From assembly GCA_900491605.1 (NCBI GenBank), contig UESW01004359.1:265447-329446 (forward strand): DNA of 64,000 nt, written 5' to 3'. Each line of letters begins with the position of its first letter. The first letter of the stretch is position 1. The translations under genes and the position numbers were made by a program. The notes under the pieces are model-generated. The model had not been told where the DNA came from. It did not search any database and worked only from the letters and a program-made list of their open reading frames with translations. This stretch comes from Calamus simplicifolius (lineage: Eukaryota > Streptophyta > Magnoliopsida > Arecales > Arecaceae). This document shows positions 44,839 through 54,946 of this stretch, in pieces.

Positions 44839-45950
44839 TCATACCAAACTCCACCTCAAAAGAAGCACTTTTGAAGTAGAAGTAGAAGGTACATCACCTG
44901 TCAGCCAATGCTGTCCACTGCTGTCCTGTTCAGCCTTTTCAGCTCCATCTGCAATCTCTGACCTCTTCAAGATGTTCTTCTTATCAAAAATAATGTCTCT
45001 ACTGATGATACACTTCTGTGAATCTGAACTCCATAGCAAATAGCCTTTAACTCCATGTGGATACCCGATGAAGATCAACCTTTGTGATTTTGGGTCCAGC
45101 TTGCTCCTTTCAGTTGCCTCCACATGTGCATAGGCTGGGCAACCAAAAATCCTTAGGTGTCCAAGCACCACCTTCTTCCCACTCCAGATCTCCTCTAGAA
45201 TGCCTCCATCAAGTTTTCTATTAGGGGACCTGTTAACAAGAAAATCAGAGAACATAATTGCATCACCCCAAAAGACCTTGGGCAGTGATGCCTGCAGCCT
45301 CAAACTCCTAGCCTTCTCTGTCAATGTACGATTCATCCTCTCTGCCACACCATGGGGAGTCATCCTCACTGTGTAATGGTGTTGGATCTCATTTTCTCAC
45401 AGTAGCTTCTGAATTCATTGCTTGTATACTCCCCTCCATTGTCAGATCTCAAACACTTCACTGGTTTTCCTGTCTCCTTTTCAATACCAACTCTCCAAGC
45501 TTTAAACCGGGCAAATACCTCTGATTTTTCTCTTATCAGATATACCCATACCTTCCTGGAGTAGTCATCAATGAAGGTCAAAAAATACTTAGCCCCACCT
45601 CTAGCTGATACAGGGGCCGGTCCCCATACATCTGAGTGAACTAGTTCCAGAATACCTTCACTCTGTTTGGAACTGCTGGCAAATCTCACCCTATATTGTT
45701 TGCCATAAATATAGGGCTCACAGATGTCATTGTCCTCCTTTTAAGTGCTGGAATCAGACCTCTTTTGCTGAGTTCTATAAGCCCTTTATCACTCATGTGT
45801 CCCATTCGATAGTGCCACAGTTTATAGACCAACTGTTCCTAATGTGCCGCTGCTAGCACCTCTGCACCATCTATGGCCACTGAGCCTTCCATCTGATAGA
45901 GATTATTTTCCAACCTTCTCCCTTTCATCACCACTAATGCACCCTTGGTT
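44839..45950 (-). pseudogene. copia integrase (E)
   Basis: Starts with the pre-integrase zinc region (LWHYRMGHMSDKGLIELSKR near 45820-45760), then ELVHSDVWGPAPVSARGG, FIDDYSRKVWVYLI, CLRSDNGGEYTSNEF (the two catalytic D) and, in a second frame from 45369, TPHGVAERMNRTLTEKARSL (catalytic E) and the FGCPAYAH block. The frame is broken at about 45368 and upstream of 45690. Confidence 0.9.
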
Positions 45951-45954
45951 ATCC

Positions 45955-47092
45955 TCAAACATCCACTCCCCGGTTGGCTTCCAAAAGCATACCCATGCTT
46001 CTCCAGTAGCCCAAAGAAATTAGATTCTTCTTTAACTCCGGGACATGTTTGACATTAGTCAAAGTCCTTATAACCCCATCATACATCCTCACCCTTATGC
46101 TTCCAACTCCAGCAACCTTACAAGGATAATTATCACAAAGGCATACACTCCCTCCATCAGATTCTTCATAAGTTGCAAACCACTCCCTATGCGAAGTATA
46201 ATGGTGAGAACAGGCTGAGTCAAGTGTCCAACAACTATCACACTTCTTGGTCCCATCTGAAACTACCAGTACATCATCTTCACTGTCTTCAGATGAATTT
46301 GCACCACCATTGCTGGCTGAACCTCTCTTGGAAATGCCCTTCCCCTTCTCATTCTTCAGAAGTGGGCAATTTCTCTTCAGGTGACCAATCTGATGACACT
46401 TGTAATACTTCCATGCTTTTTGCTTGCCCCGAGACTTAGATCTGCCTTTGGACTTGCCTCTAACCTTTTCCCAGGGTCTTCCTTGCCTCTCATTCACAGC
46501 AAGTACCTCTGTGTTAGAGTTTCCCATGCGGATCTTTTCTCTTTGCTAGTTTGATCTCAGCACCCCCACAACCTCTTCATAATTCAGGGTCTCCTTCCCA
46601 TACACCAAGGTTGTAATCAGACCATCATAGAACTGGGTAGCGAACACAACAAGATGAGGGTCTTGTCTTCTTCATCAATCTTCACATCAAGGCTCATCAC
46701 CTCTGAGCACACCTGATTGAATTTCTGAATATGGGCTACAAGATCTCCTCCCTCAGGCATCTCAAGCTGTACAACTGTTTCTTCAACCACAACTTGTTTG
46801 TCATGCTCTTTCCCATATAAGTGTTCTCTAAAGTTTTCCAGAGCCCCCTTGCCGTGGTCTGCGTGCAAATCTCTGGCAAGACTTGATCAGCCAAGCACAT
46901 CCTGATTGTGCTAAATGCAATCTCCTCTAACTCCTCCCAATCCTCACGACTTACATTATCCGGTCTTTGTTTCACCAAGACCTTATAAATCCTTTGCTGT
47001 ACCAATAAATCCTTCACCTTTTGCTGCCATAGGGTGAAGTTTCCCTTGCCATCATACTTTTCAAAATCGAATTTAAAGCTTCTAGATGCCAT
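45955..47092 (-). pseudogene. copia gag and protease (E)
   Basis: Starts MASRSFKFDFEKYDGKGNFT at 47092. Gag core TLENTYMGKSMTNKLWLKKQ; frameshifts near 46765 and 46630. The zinc knuckle reads YYKCHQIGHLKRNC, with the first Cys changed to Tyr. Protease motif DSACSHH, then KHVPELKKNLISLG. The knuckle change would weaken RNA binding even without the frameshifts. Confidence 0.88.
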
Positions 47093-47212
47093 ATCCAACC
47101 AAGAAACAATGCACACAACAAAAACAGAAAATTAAACTTGCTGCAGAAATTTCTAGTTTGATATCTTACCAAGAAACACCCAAGATCCAATCTTTTTCCA
47201 CCAAATCACCGA

Positions 47213-47225
47213 GGCTCTGATACCA
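47213..47225 (-). promoter_or_regulatory. Primer binding site of element E
   Basis: TGGTATCAGAGCC on the minus strand, two bases after the 5' LTR; pairs with the 3' end of initiator tRNA-Met, the usual copia primer. Confidence 0.9.
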
Positions 47226-47227
47226 AA

Positions 47228-47962
47228 TGAAGAGTGGATCATCCTCTTTCTACCTTTGGAGCATAGCACGCATTCGACCAGCCCCAAGTCATGTGGAGAT
47301 GCGGAAGCGAGATGATATCCCTGCTGAAATTCTGTAGCAGAATTTTGAATCTTGATCTTGGTAATCTTCCCGGATTGATTAGCAACTAGGATTTTCTTTG
47401 GTTTCTTGCACCCCAAGATTGTAAGAGAGGGTCGTGGCCTCTCTTCTTCCTCACGTGAACCTTCAGATCTGATCCAGAAAATCAAGAGACGCTGCCCAAG
47501 AAGAAGGTGCTGCTAGGGTTTCCTACTTCTCCTTCTTTGAGAGAGGCGGTTCCAAGAAGATGGCTAGGACAGAGATGGCAGCAATAAAACCCTAGAAATC
47601 TAGGGCATCTATGTGTGAGAAAGAGAGGAAAATGTGTATAAGAGAGGAAAGAAGAGAGATAGCTCGTTCTTGGAGAAAAGAGTTTCTTTCATTCATCTAT
47701 AATCATCATCGTTACATGATTATATCAACCCCGTCCCATGACGGCCACGAAAATAAAACCAGCACCACATATGAACCGTGCCTTATTATATGGATAATAA
47801 ACCCTAAAAAACTCCCTTGGACCAACCCACACCTTGGGCCTAAACCCAGCCCAATGATAGACTAGCCCCCCTTAAGACCCAACAACCTGGGCCTTAACCC
47901 TATGGAGCCTACAAACCTCCATCCTAGGATTTAAGCTTTGGAGTGCCATACCAGGCTCTACA
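47228..47962 (-). repeat. 5' LTR of element E
   Basis: 735 bp; matches the 3' LTR with scattered substitutions, a few percent by eye. Confidence 0.92.
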
Positions 47963-47967
47963 AGAAT

Positions 47968-48267
47968 TAGCCTGTTTCTTCTCAAGTTTTGAGCTCCATG
48001 AGCTAGTCATAAGCTTGGCATTTTAAAATGTCAGGTAGGGTGCAGGGAAGCCCATTGGCTTGACTCTAGACTCATATCCGACTGAGCGGAAGGCATTATG
48101 CTCGAAATTAGACAATGGGTTGGTCAAAACAGGCCAAATCTGTTCCTATCCAACTAGCTTATAGCTAAATTATGGAAGGCTTGACACTTGCTAGAACTGA
48201 GATGATAACCGATGCCTCTGGTAAAGACAATAACAAAGAAGCTTAGATTTTGTTTGGTTGGTATGAC

Positions 48268-48299
<32 letters not shown>

Positions 48300-48352
48300 T
48301 CTTTCAAAAAGCCACAATTGAAGAAGAAAATGGGAAGATATTTTATGAATAA
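47968..48352. other. Host spacer with an (AT)n microsatellite
   Basis: No gene supported. (AT)n at about 48269-48292 lies some 70 bp outside the Pack-MULE-like element. Confidence 0.6.
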
Positions 48353-48362
48353 TTCATCCCAT

Positions 48363-48841
48363 GGAAAAGACTTTGTACATCGCCCCCGGTGCAGCAAGTC
48401 CTACGTGGGCTGCACCGCTCCTTCCTATTGGTCCACATGGATCCCATGTGGCCTGACATGATGGACAGAATAGCAGGGAGATAATGTTACTTTTTGATCG
48501 TACATCCATTAAAAGTCTTTCAGCCTTTTACCATTGGTGTGAAAACAAAATGCCCTTTCCCTCCAGTCTACTTCAACCCGCCATCTTATTTGGATTTTGC
48601 GATAAAAAATCATAAGGTTCTGGCCTCGAAGAAGAGTATCCGAAGGAGTGGCAAAGCTCTACCAGACGACATCCTTGTGCGCATTCAAGAGAACAAGATT
48701 TCCATCGTCGCGGAGACTGGCTGAAGCGACGGAGGAGTTGTGAGTGTTGCTGCTCCAGACCTCAGCTCCCTTTAAAGAGTCGAAGAGAACGAGACCTCCG
48801 GCCTCATTGAGTTGAAGAAACGAATTATATCCGACAGAAAC
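48363..48841. repeat. Left TIR of the Pack-MULE-like element
   Basis: Outer about 220 bp are element-like; the inner half is lectin-domain coding sequence on the minus strand. Compared with the right arm there are scattered substitutions and small indels (for example CGCCCCC against AGCCCC near the end). Confidence 0.88.
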
Positions 48842-49085
48842 ATGAGCGCCGGCAACCCATACAGGCGTCTGCTCGGAGGATGGGATCGATTTCGAGTTGA
48901 AGCGAATGCCGACTTCATACTGGTTAGGTTCATCAGGGCGGCTAAAGAACTCCAATGCAAAGTTCCCATCGGGGGAGATCCAGGAATCACGCTTTGCAAC
49001 CGAAAGCTTAGAACCAAGAGGAATTTCCCGAGCTTCGATATGAAAGAAGACAGTGGAACAAAGTAAGAAAATGAGGAACCAAAAT
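48610..49085 (-). pseudogene. Captured G-type lectin receptor kinase fragment, left copy
   Basis: From 49080 the minus strand reads a signal-like hydrophobic stretch (FWFLIFLLCSTVFF), then SKLSVAKRDSWISPDGNFAL, EFFSRPDEPNQYEVGIRFN, VGYNSFLQLNEAGGLVLFD, VWSSNTHNSSVASASLRDDG, NLVLLNAHKDVVW, then TAG at 48659-48661 where the right copy has Gln. This is the N-terminal bulb-lectin (B_lectin) domain of plant G-type lectin S-receptor-like kinases, which sit in the plasma membrane. No start codon; the 5' side runs into the minisatellite. Kinase and transmembrane parts are absent. Confidence 0.85.
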
Positions 49086-49708
49086 AGGGTGTCGTGGGTT
49101 TTTGAGCAGGGTTTTGAACTAGGGTGTCGTGGGTCTTGAACAGGGTTGTCGTCAACTGGGTCTTGAACTAGGGTGTCGTGGGTCTTGAACTAGGGGTGTC
49201 GTGGGTCTTGAACTAGAGTGTCGTGGGTCTTGAACTAGGGGTGTCGTGGGTCTTGAACTGGGGGTGTCTGGGTCTTGAACTGGGGTGTCATGGGTCTTGA
49301 ACTGGGGGTGTCGTGGGTCTTGAACTAGGGGTGTCGGGGTCATGAACTAGGGTGTCATGGGTGAACTAAGGGTGTCGTGGGTCTTGAACTGGGGGTGTCA
49401 TGGGTCTTGAACTAGGGTGTCGTGGGTCTTAAACTGGGGTGTCATGGGTCTTGAACTAGGGTGTTGTAGGTCTGGAATTAGGGGTGTCGTGGGTCTTGAA
49501 CTGGGGGTGTCATGGGTCTTGAACTAGGGTGTCGTGGGTCTTGAACTGGGGTGTCGTGGGTCTTGAACTAGGGGTGTCGTGGGTCTTGAACTAGGGGTGT
49601 CGTGGGTCTTGAATTGGGTGTCGTGGGTCTTGAACTAGGGGTGTCGTGGGTCTTGAATGGGGGTGTCGTGGGTCTTGAACTAGGGTGTCGTGGGTCTTGA
49701 ACGCAGCC
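49086..49708. repeat. 22/23-bp minisatellite, left block
   Basis: About 27 units of GTGTCGTGGGTCTTGAACTA with one to four G after it. It starts right at the broken 5' end of the lectin fragment and ends at the DUF295 fragment. Confidence 0.95.
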
Positions 49709-50617
49709 CCCACATTCTTGCTCCCCTACAACGGCGTCGCGCACGCCCGCCTCCTCTTCAGCCTCTCCACATGATCCATCGCCGCCTCTTCCTCCCCGAA
49801 TGCCACGGTCAGTCCATCCTCACCTCGTCGCACAGGTGGTTGCTGATGCTCCGGGACTCCACCCTCTCCCTGTTCCACCCCGTCACCAGGGTCCAAATCC
49901 AGCTCCCCCCGCCGACCGACTTCTATCGGCCGGGAAGCCCCACAATCGGAAGCGGTCGTAAAAACAACAGTTTCAATTTCATTTGGAATGCTTTCTTGTT
50001 CTTGAACCCACTCCGCTGCGCGAGATTGGGTTGTAATCATCATGGTCCACAACTGGAGTTCTTCGCAACGTTATGTGCACTACTGTAGACAGGGAGACGA
50101 GGTCTGGACCGAGCTGAAAACCAATTCACCGCTCCCTCGACTCTGTACTCTACGATGAGGGCCGGTTCTACGTGCTCGACATCAATGGACTTGTTACCGC
50201 CTACGCTGCTTCCACTTCCACGCCCTCTTTTCAGTCCCTGCGCCCACTGTAGCCGCCAAGTTTCTACTGGCGAAGGCATCTGAAACCGAGCTGTTCCTTT
50301 TGGCCCGTGATTCTGCCTTTCTTCGTCTGAACAACGATGTCGTGAAGGATTGTAAACTCTTCAAGTTGGATCTGAGCGGAGAGCTACTGCAGTGGTCCGA
50401 GATTGACAGCATAGGCGACATGGCGTTGTTTGCTGCCGAAGATTACTGCTTGATGACCTGCTCGAGGGGCTTTCCTGGATGCAGAGAAGATTACATCTAT
50501 TTCGAAGCTCCAATTGATATTTTCAAGAGATTCAAGAGAAGACGCCATGACATCGAAGTGCTGAACATAAAGAATGGAAAATACGAGTTCATACGGTGTG
50601 AGTGGGACAAGCCTTGA
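49709..50617 (+). pseudogene. Captured DUF295/KIB-type (F-box-associated) gene fragment
   Basis: The frames give RLFLPECHGQSILTSSHRWL, DSTLSLFHPVTRVQIQLPPP and, at 50300-50617, LFKLDLSGELLQWSEIDSIG, DMALFAAEDYCLMTCSRGFP, GCREDYIYFEA and a stop at 50615-50617. This is the beta-propeller DUF295 (PF03478) pattern of plant F-box/KIB-like proteins. The F-box start is missing and the middle (50040-50300) is out of frame. Both borders are the minisatellite, so it was captured with or into the array. Confidence 0.75.
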
Positions 50618-50884
50618 ACTAGGGTATCGTGGGTCTTGAACTAGGGTGTCATGGGTCTTGAACTAGGGTATCTTGGGTCTTGAATTGGGGTATCGTGGGT
50701 CTTGAACTAGGGTGTCGTGGGTCTTGAACTGGGGGTGTCGTGGGTCTTGAACTAGGGTGTCGTGGGTCTTAAACTGGGGTGTCGTGGGTCTTGAACTGGG
50801 GGTGTCATGGGTCTTGAACTAGGGTGTCATGGGTCTTGAACTGGGGGTGTCGTGGGTCTTGAACTAGGGTATCGTGGGTCTTAA
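50618..50884. repeat. 22/23-bp minisatellite, middle block
   Basis: About 12 units in the same direction as the left block. Confidence 0.95.
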
Positions 50885-50887
50885 AGA

Positions 50888-51653
50888 CACCTCATTCAAG
50901 ACCCACGACACCCTAGTTCAAGACCCATGACACCCCCAGTTAAAGACCCATGACACCCCAGTTAAAGACCCACGACACCCCCAGTTCAAGACCCACAACA
51001 CCCTAGTTCAAGACCCACGACACCCCAAGTTCAAGACCCGATACCCTAGTTCAAGACCCATGACACCCCTAGTTAAAGACCCATGACACCCCAGTTCAAG
51101 ACCCACGACACCCCAGTTCAAGACCCACGACACCCCCAGTTCAAGACCCACGACACCCCCAGTTAAAGACCCATGACACCCCAGTTAAAGACCCACGACA
51201 CCCCCAGTTCAAGACCCACAACACCCTAGTTCAAGACCCACGACACCCTGAGTTCAAGACCCACGATACCCTAGTTCAAGACCCATGACACCCCCAGTTA
51301 AAGACCCATGACACCCCAGTTAAAGACCCATGACACCCCCAGTTCAAGACCCACGATACCCTAGTTCAAGACCCACGACACCCCCAGTTCAAGACCCACA
51401 ACATCCTAGTTCAAGACCACGACACCCCAAGTTCAAGACCCACGACACCCTAGTTCAAGACCCATGACACCCCCAGTTAAAGACCCATGACACCCCAGTT
51501 AAAGACTCACGACACCCCCAGTTCAAGACCCACAACACCCCAAGTTCAAGACCCACGACACCCTAGTTCAAGACCTATGACACCCCCAGTTAAAGACCCA
51601 TGACACCCCAGTTAAAGACCCACGACACCCCCAGTTCAAGACCCACGACCCCA
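50888..51653. repeat. 22/23-bp minisatellite, right block, inverted
   Basis: About 34 units of the same repeat in reverse complement (AAGACCCACGACACCCCAGTT). The turn point lies near 50884-50897, where GGGTCTT and AAGACCC face each other over about 14 bases. Confidence 0.95.
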
Positions 51654-51922
51654 GTTTCTGTCAGATATAATTCGTTTCTTCAACTCAATGAGGCCGGAGG
51701 TCTCATTCTCTTCGACTCTTCAAAGGGAGCTGAGGTCTGGAGCAGCAACACTCACAACTCCTCCGTCGCTTTAGTCAGTCTCCGCGACGATGGGAATCTT
51801 GTTCTCTTGAATGCGCACAAGGATGTCGTCTGGCAGAGCTTTGCCACTCCTTCGGATACTTTTCTTCCAGGCCAGAACCTTACGATTTTTTATCAGCAAA
51901 ATCCAAATAAGATGGCAGGTTG
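51654..51922 (+). pseudogene. Captured lectin receptor kinase fragment, right copy
   Basis: Begins in mid-domain (VSVRYNSFLQLNEAGGLILF) at the array edge and reads VWSSNTHNSSVALVSLRDDG, HKDVVWQSFATPSDTFLPGQ, then QQNPNKMAG and TGA. It keeps the Gln codon that is TAG in the left copy, so this arm is nearer to the donor gene here. Lies inside the right TIR (51654-52135). Confidence 0.85.
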
Positions 51923-52135
51923 AAGTAGGCTGGAGGGAAAGGGCAATTTCGTCTTCACACCAATGGTGAAAGGCTGAACGACTTTTAATGGATGTACGAT
52001 CAAAAAGTAACATTATCTCCCTGCTATTCGATTCCATCATGTCAGGCCACATAGGATCTATGTGGACCAATAGGAAGGAGCGGTGTAGCCCACGTAGGAC
52101 TTTGCTGCACCGGGGCTGTGTACAAAGTCTTTTCC
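51654..52135. repeat. Right TIR of the Pack-MULE-like element
   Basis: 482 bp, inverted partner of 48363-48841. The outer 210 bp hold GATTCCATCATGTCAGGCCA and CGGGGCTGTGTACAAAGTC. Confidence 0.88.
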
Positions 52136-52145
52136 TTCATCCCAT

Positions 52146-52737
52146 ATAAACCAAGCCGGGGATCGTCAAACGAGGTGTTAAAGAGCCCCCAGCTTAGCTA
52201 GGCCATAGGGTTGGCCTGTTCCGTTAATTTTCCTTCAAGTTGGCGCAGGCCCCACACGGCTGGGTAACTCATTCGGAGTAATTGAGCCTCTTGAAGCCAG
52301 TTAGTCCCAACAACCATCGCTGCTGTCATAAGAGGGACCATATCTTATGCCGTGCTGAATCGGATTAAGAGACTATTTGATGTGAATCTTTTGGAACACT
52401 TCGTTGATTCGTTGTTGCTGTAAAGAAGTCATGACTTAAACCGAAAATGTGAGACGGGACCACCCAGCTCGCGTAGAAGTTCAAGTCCTCCAACCACAAG
52501 AAACCAAGACCATTAATGGGTTCTAGCTATGAGCAACGGAGTGGTCCCCCATGCGTTACTCCAGTCCACCTTCTCATCAATTACATACCGAGGGGACGCC
52601 TTTGAATCCGGCGAATGGTAGTAGGTAACCAATCTTAGCTCCACTCATCGTGTTCCCACTGTGCGTCTTTGTTAGGCAACATGGCTTTTGTACGTCTAAC
52701 GTTCACATACAGTCCCAGACTTCATATTCCGCTCTAA
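52146..52737. other. Host spacer, unassigned
   Basis: Mixed composition without a long frame; no RNA gene, element end or family motif recognised. Confidence 0.5.
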
Positions 52738-52745
52738 ATCTTATC

Positions 52746-53675
52746 TAGGGATGATAATTTTTCTCGTTGGGCTGTTGGGCTGTTTACCCGGCCATTTTTA
52801 ACGGATCAAAAAATTCCCGGTTTAAACAGGTTAACGGGTAACGGGGATTTTTTTGTTAACAACTAAACGAGTAAACGGCTCGGGATGGTATTCAATGCCC
52901 CATCCCCGTTTACCCTTTAGCCTTAATATAATATATTTAAATTTTAAATATATTATATTATATTAAAAAAATAAAAAATATATTATATTAAACGCCCCAT
53001 CCGCCATCCCCGTTTACCCATTTCGTCCTCGTCTCTTGCTCTTCTTCTTTCACGCAAGTGACGCAACCACCGTTTCCTGCTCTTCTTTCTGATCTGAAGT
53101 TTTGAAGAATCTGAACATCAAACCAGATAGCTCCATCGTCTACTTCGCCAATCGCTGCCCCATCGATGCCCTCCAACATCTTTATCTTTTTTTGGTATGC
53201 TCATCTCTATCCTTTATTTTTAAAGAAAGATATCTCTATTTTAAAATTTAAATGTATTGTTTGCTACCAAGTTATAATTTTTTTTTTTGCAGATTATTTT
53301 CTTGAAATGCAATTAGAATGTGATAGATCATTTCCTATCTAGTTTGTTATTTTGTTAAAGCTAATATACATTTATTAATAGGCCTAAATCAAACCATTTC
53401 AAAAGTCAAAGAATCTCTTATATATATCAATATCATCGTTTGGTTATTCTCGATTATACTCTATCTTATCCTAACTAATTTAATTTTTTAAATTTTATTT
53501 TTATGTAAACGGGCAAAGGGGTACCCATTGGGTACCCATTTGCCCGGCCGGGTATCCCCGTCCCCGCCCCGTTAACTATAACGGCTTAACGGGCGGGAAC
53601 GGGGATTTTTTTTTCTAACGGAGACGGAAACGGTATAGACCGTCCCGGGCCATCCCCGGGCCGTTGCCATACCTA
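52746..53675. mobile_element. Non-autonomous hAT-like DNA transposon
   Basis: Ends TAGGGATGATAAT and, reverse-complemented from the right, TAGGTATGGCAACGG; ATCTTATC stands directly outside both (52738-52745, 53676-53683), an 8-bp TSD typical of hAT elements. Interior subterminal repeats of the kind GGTAACGGGGAT/CCCCGTTTACCC near both ends. No transposase. 930 bp. Confidence 0.8.
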
Positions 53676-53683
53676 ATCTTATC

Positions 53684-54095
53684 CAGTCTCAGCCTTATCC
53701 CATTTTATAAGAAGACCGGTCTTCTCAAGGATATTCTAAGATACGGAGACAAAAAAAGCCTTCCTTCTCTTCCTTTTCGGCACCATGACTTAGAAGCGTG
53801 GACTAAAAACTCTAGTAGCTTTCGACGATCGATGATCCATTGTTGCCTAACAAAGACGCAAAAACTAAGTCCTCCTTCAATTGCTCATAAATGATAATGT
53901 AATAGTACATGGTAATTATAGTAGTGATGACAATCTTGCAGCTTTTTTAAAAAAAAAAATGATCCAAACATGGTTTTTTTCTAATATCAACAAGGATTAG
54001 CATATATGGTCTAACTTGTTTTATGATTTCTTTTTTCCCTTAAGAATGGAACAGTAACGATTGCACCGAGGACCAAGTTCATATATAATTATAAG
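53684..54095. other. Host spacer, AT-rich
   Basis: No gene or element end recognised before the LTR of C. Confidence 0.5.
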
Positions 54096-54862
54096 TGATA
54101 CAGGATAAAATCATCACCATATTGATTGGCAAACGTGGCAGTCGGACTTGCTAATCGTCACACTTAGAAAATGACAAACCTCACTGCATGTAGTCTTCGA
54201 ATCTCGGAAAAGCCGAGTTATCTCCATACCTCGGTAGGGCCGAGCCATCTCCGTACCTTAGCAGGATCAAGGTATCTTTATGCCTCAGCAGAGCCGAGCC
54301 TCACCCTCTCAAACAAGAGCATCGTTGCTACCTCGAATCATGCCAGATATGAATCGTCTTGATCACAAAGATTTCGGAGTAAACTTTCCAAAACAGAAAT
54401 TGGAGTCAAATACAGCACGTCATCCACGATCAATGGGATTTCAAAATCCTAATTAGGCATCTAGAAGTCTCATCAACCATTAATCCCCATAACCGATGGA
54501 ATTTCAACCATCTCGGCTTTCGACTACCTAAAACGCACCTGAAAAATTAGGTAACGACCTACCATCTCAGCGACGCATAAAGGCTAAGTCCCAAGACCCC
54601 CAGGTACGCTCTCAAAAGCACTTCTAAAGTAGAGGCCATTACTCTCCAAAAACCCTCTCTTGAACATCCTTTTGCAACAGCCTTCTTCCCCTTGTCTGCT
54701 TGCTGAGAATATCCATTGACTTAGGTATCGGAGGGTCTTCTGCAAGGATCATCCCCTGTGCTTCCAGTGTGAAGGCTGTCTTGCAGGTTTGCCCGGACGG
54801 AAGAGCTCTACCTAGATTCCAACGATGTGCACTCAAGCTGAAGAACGGACTCCATAGCAACA
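54096..54862 (+). repeat. 5' LTR of element C
   Basis: 767 bp, TGATACAGGATAAAATC to GCAACA, compare TGTTGGGGGGTAAAATC of B. A few CTCGG...CCGAG palindromes stand in it at 54190-54300, and GACTTAGGTATCGGAGGGTC matches GACTTGAGCGTCGGAGGGTC of B. The primer binding site follows at 54863-54880. Confidence 0.8.
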
Positions 54863-54946
54863 ATTGGCGCTAGAGGAAGGGCCTCAAGTCCACCTGAAAA
54901 CTTTAAATCAAGGAGACAAGGTTCATATAAGAAGGACATTCCCTTA

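Larger units (their letters stand above)
42280..47962 (-). mobile_element. Ty1/copia LTR retrotransposon E
   Basis: LTRs 47228-47962 (5') and 42280-43013 (3'), both TGAAGAGTGG to GGCTCTACA on the plus strand, nearly equal in length. Flanks AAAAT (42275-42279) and AGAAT (47963-47967) fit a 5-bp TSD with one change. The initiator-tRNA-Met-type primer site, the order gag-protease-integrase-RT-RNase H and the YVDD and ADALTK motifs make it copia. Several frameshifts disable it. Confidence 0.95.
48363..52135. mobile_element. Pack-MULE-like element with long TIRs and captured gene pieces
   Basis: The ends GGAAAAGACTTTGTACA (48363) and its reverse complement (52135) open inverted arms of about 480 bp (48363-48841 and 51654-52135). 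TTCATCCCAT stands outside both ends (48353-48362, 52136-52145), a perfect 10-bp TSD as made by Mutator-like transposases (8 to 11 bp). No transposase inside. Content: lectin receptor kinase gene fragment in both arms, a minisatellite, a DUF295 gene fragment, the minisatellite again, then the same minisatellite inverted about an axis near 50890. Confidence 0.85.

Noticed and set aside
49086..49708. Repeat protein (SRPTTPLVQDPRH-type) read from the minisatellite
   Set aside because: Follows from the 22/23-bp unit; no start context, no constraint visible, and frames change with the variable G run.
48610..51922. Working lectin receptor kinase gene
   Set aside because: Only the N-terminal lectin part is present, without start codon, transmembrane segment or kinase domain.
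53040..53180. Exon-like CT-rich patch inside the hAT-like element
   Set aside because: Frames are short and unlike any family; composition alone is not enough.
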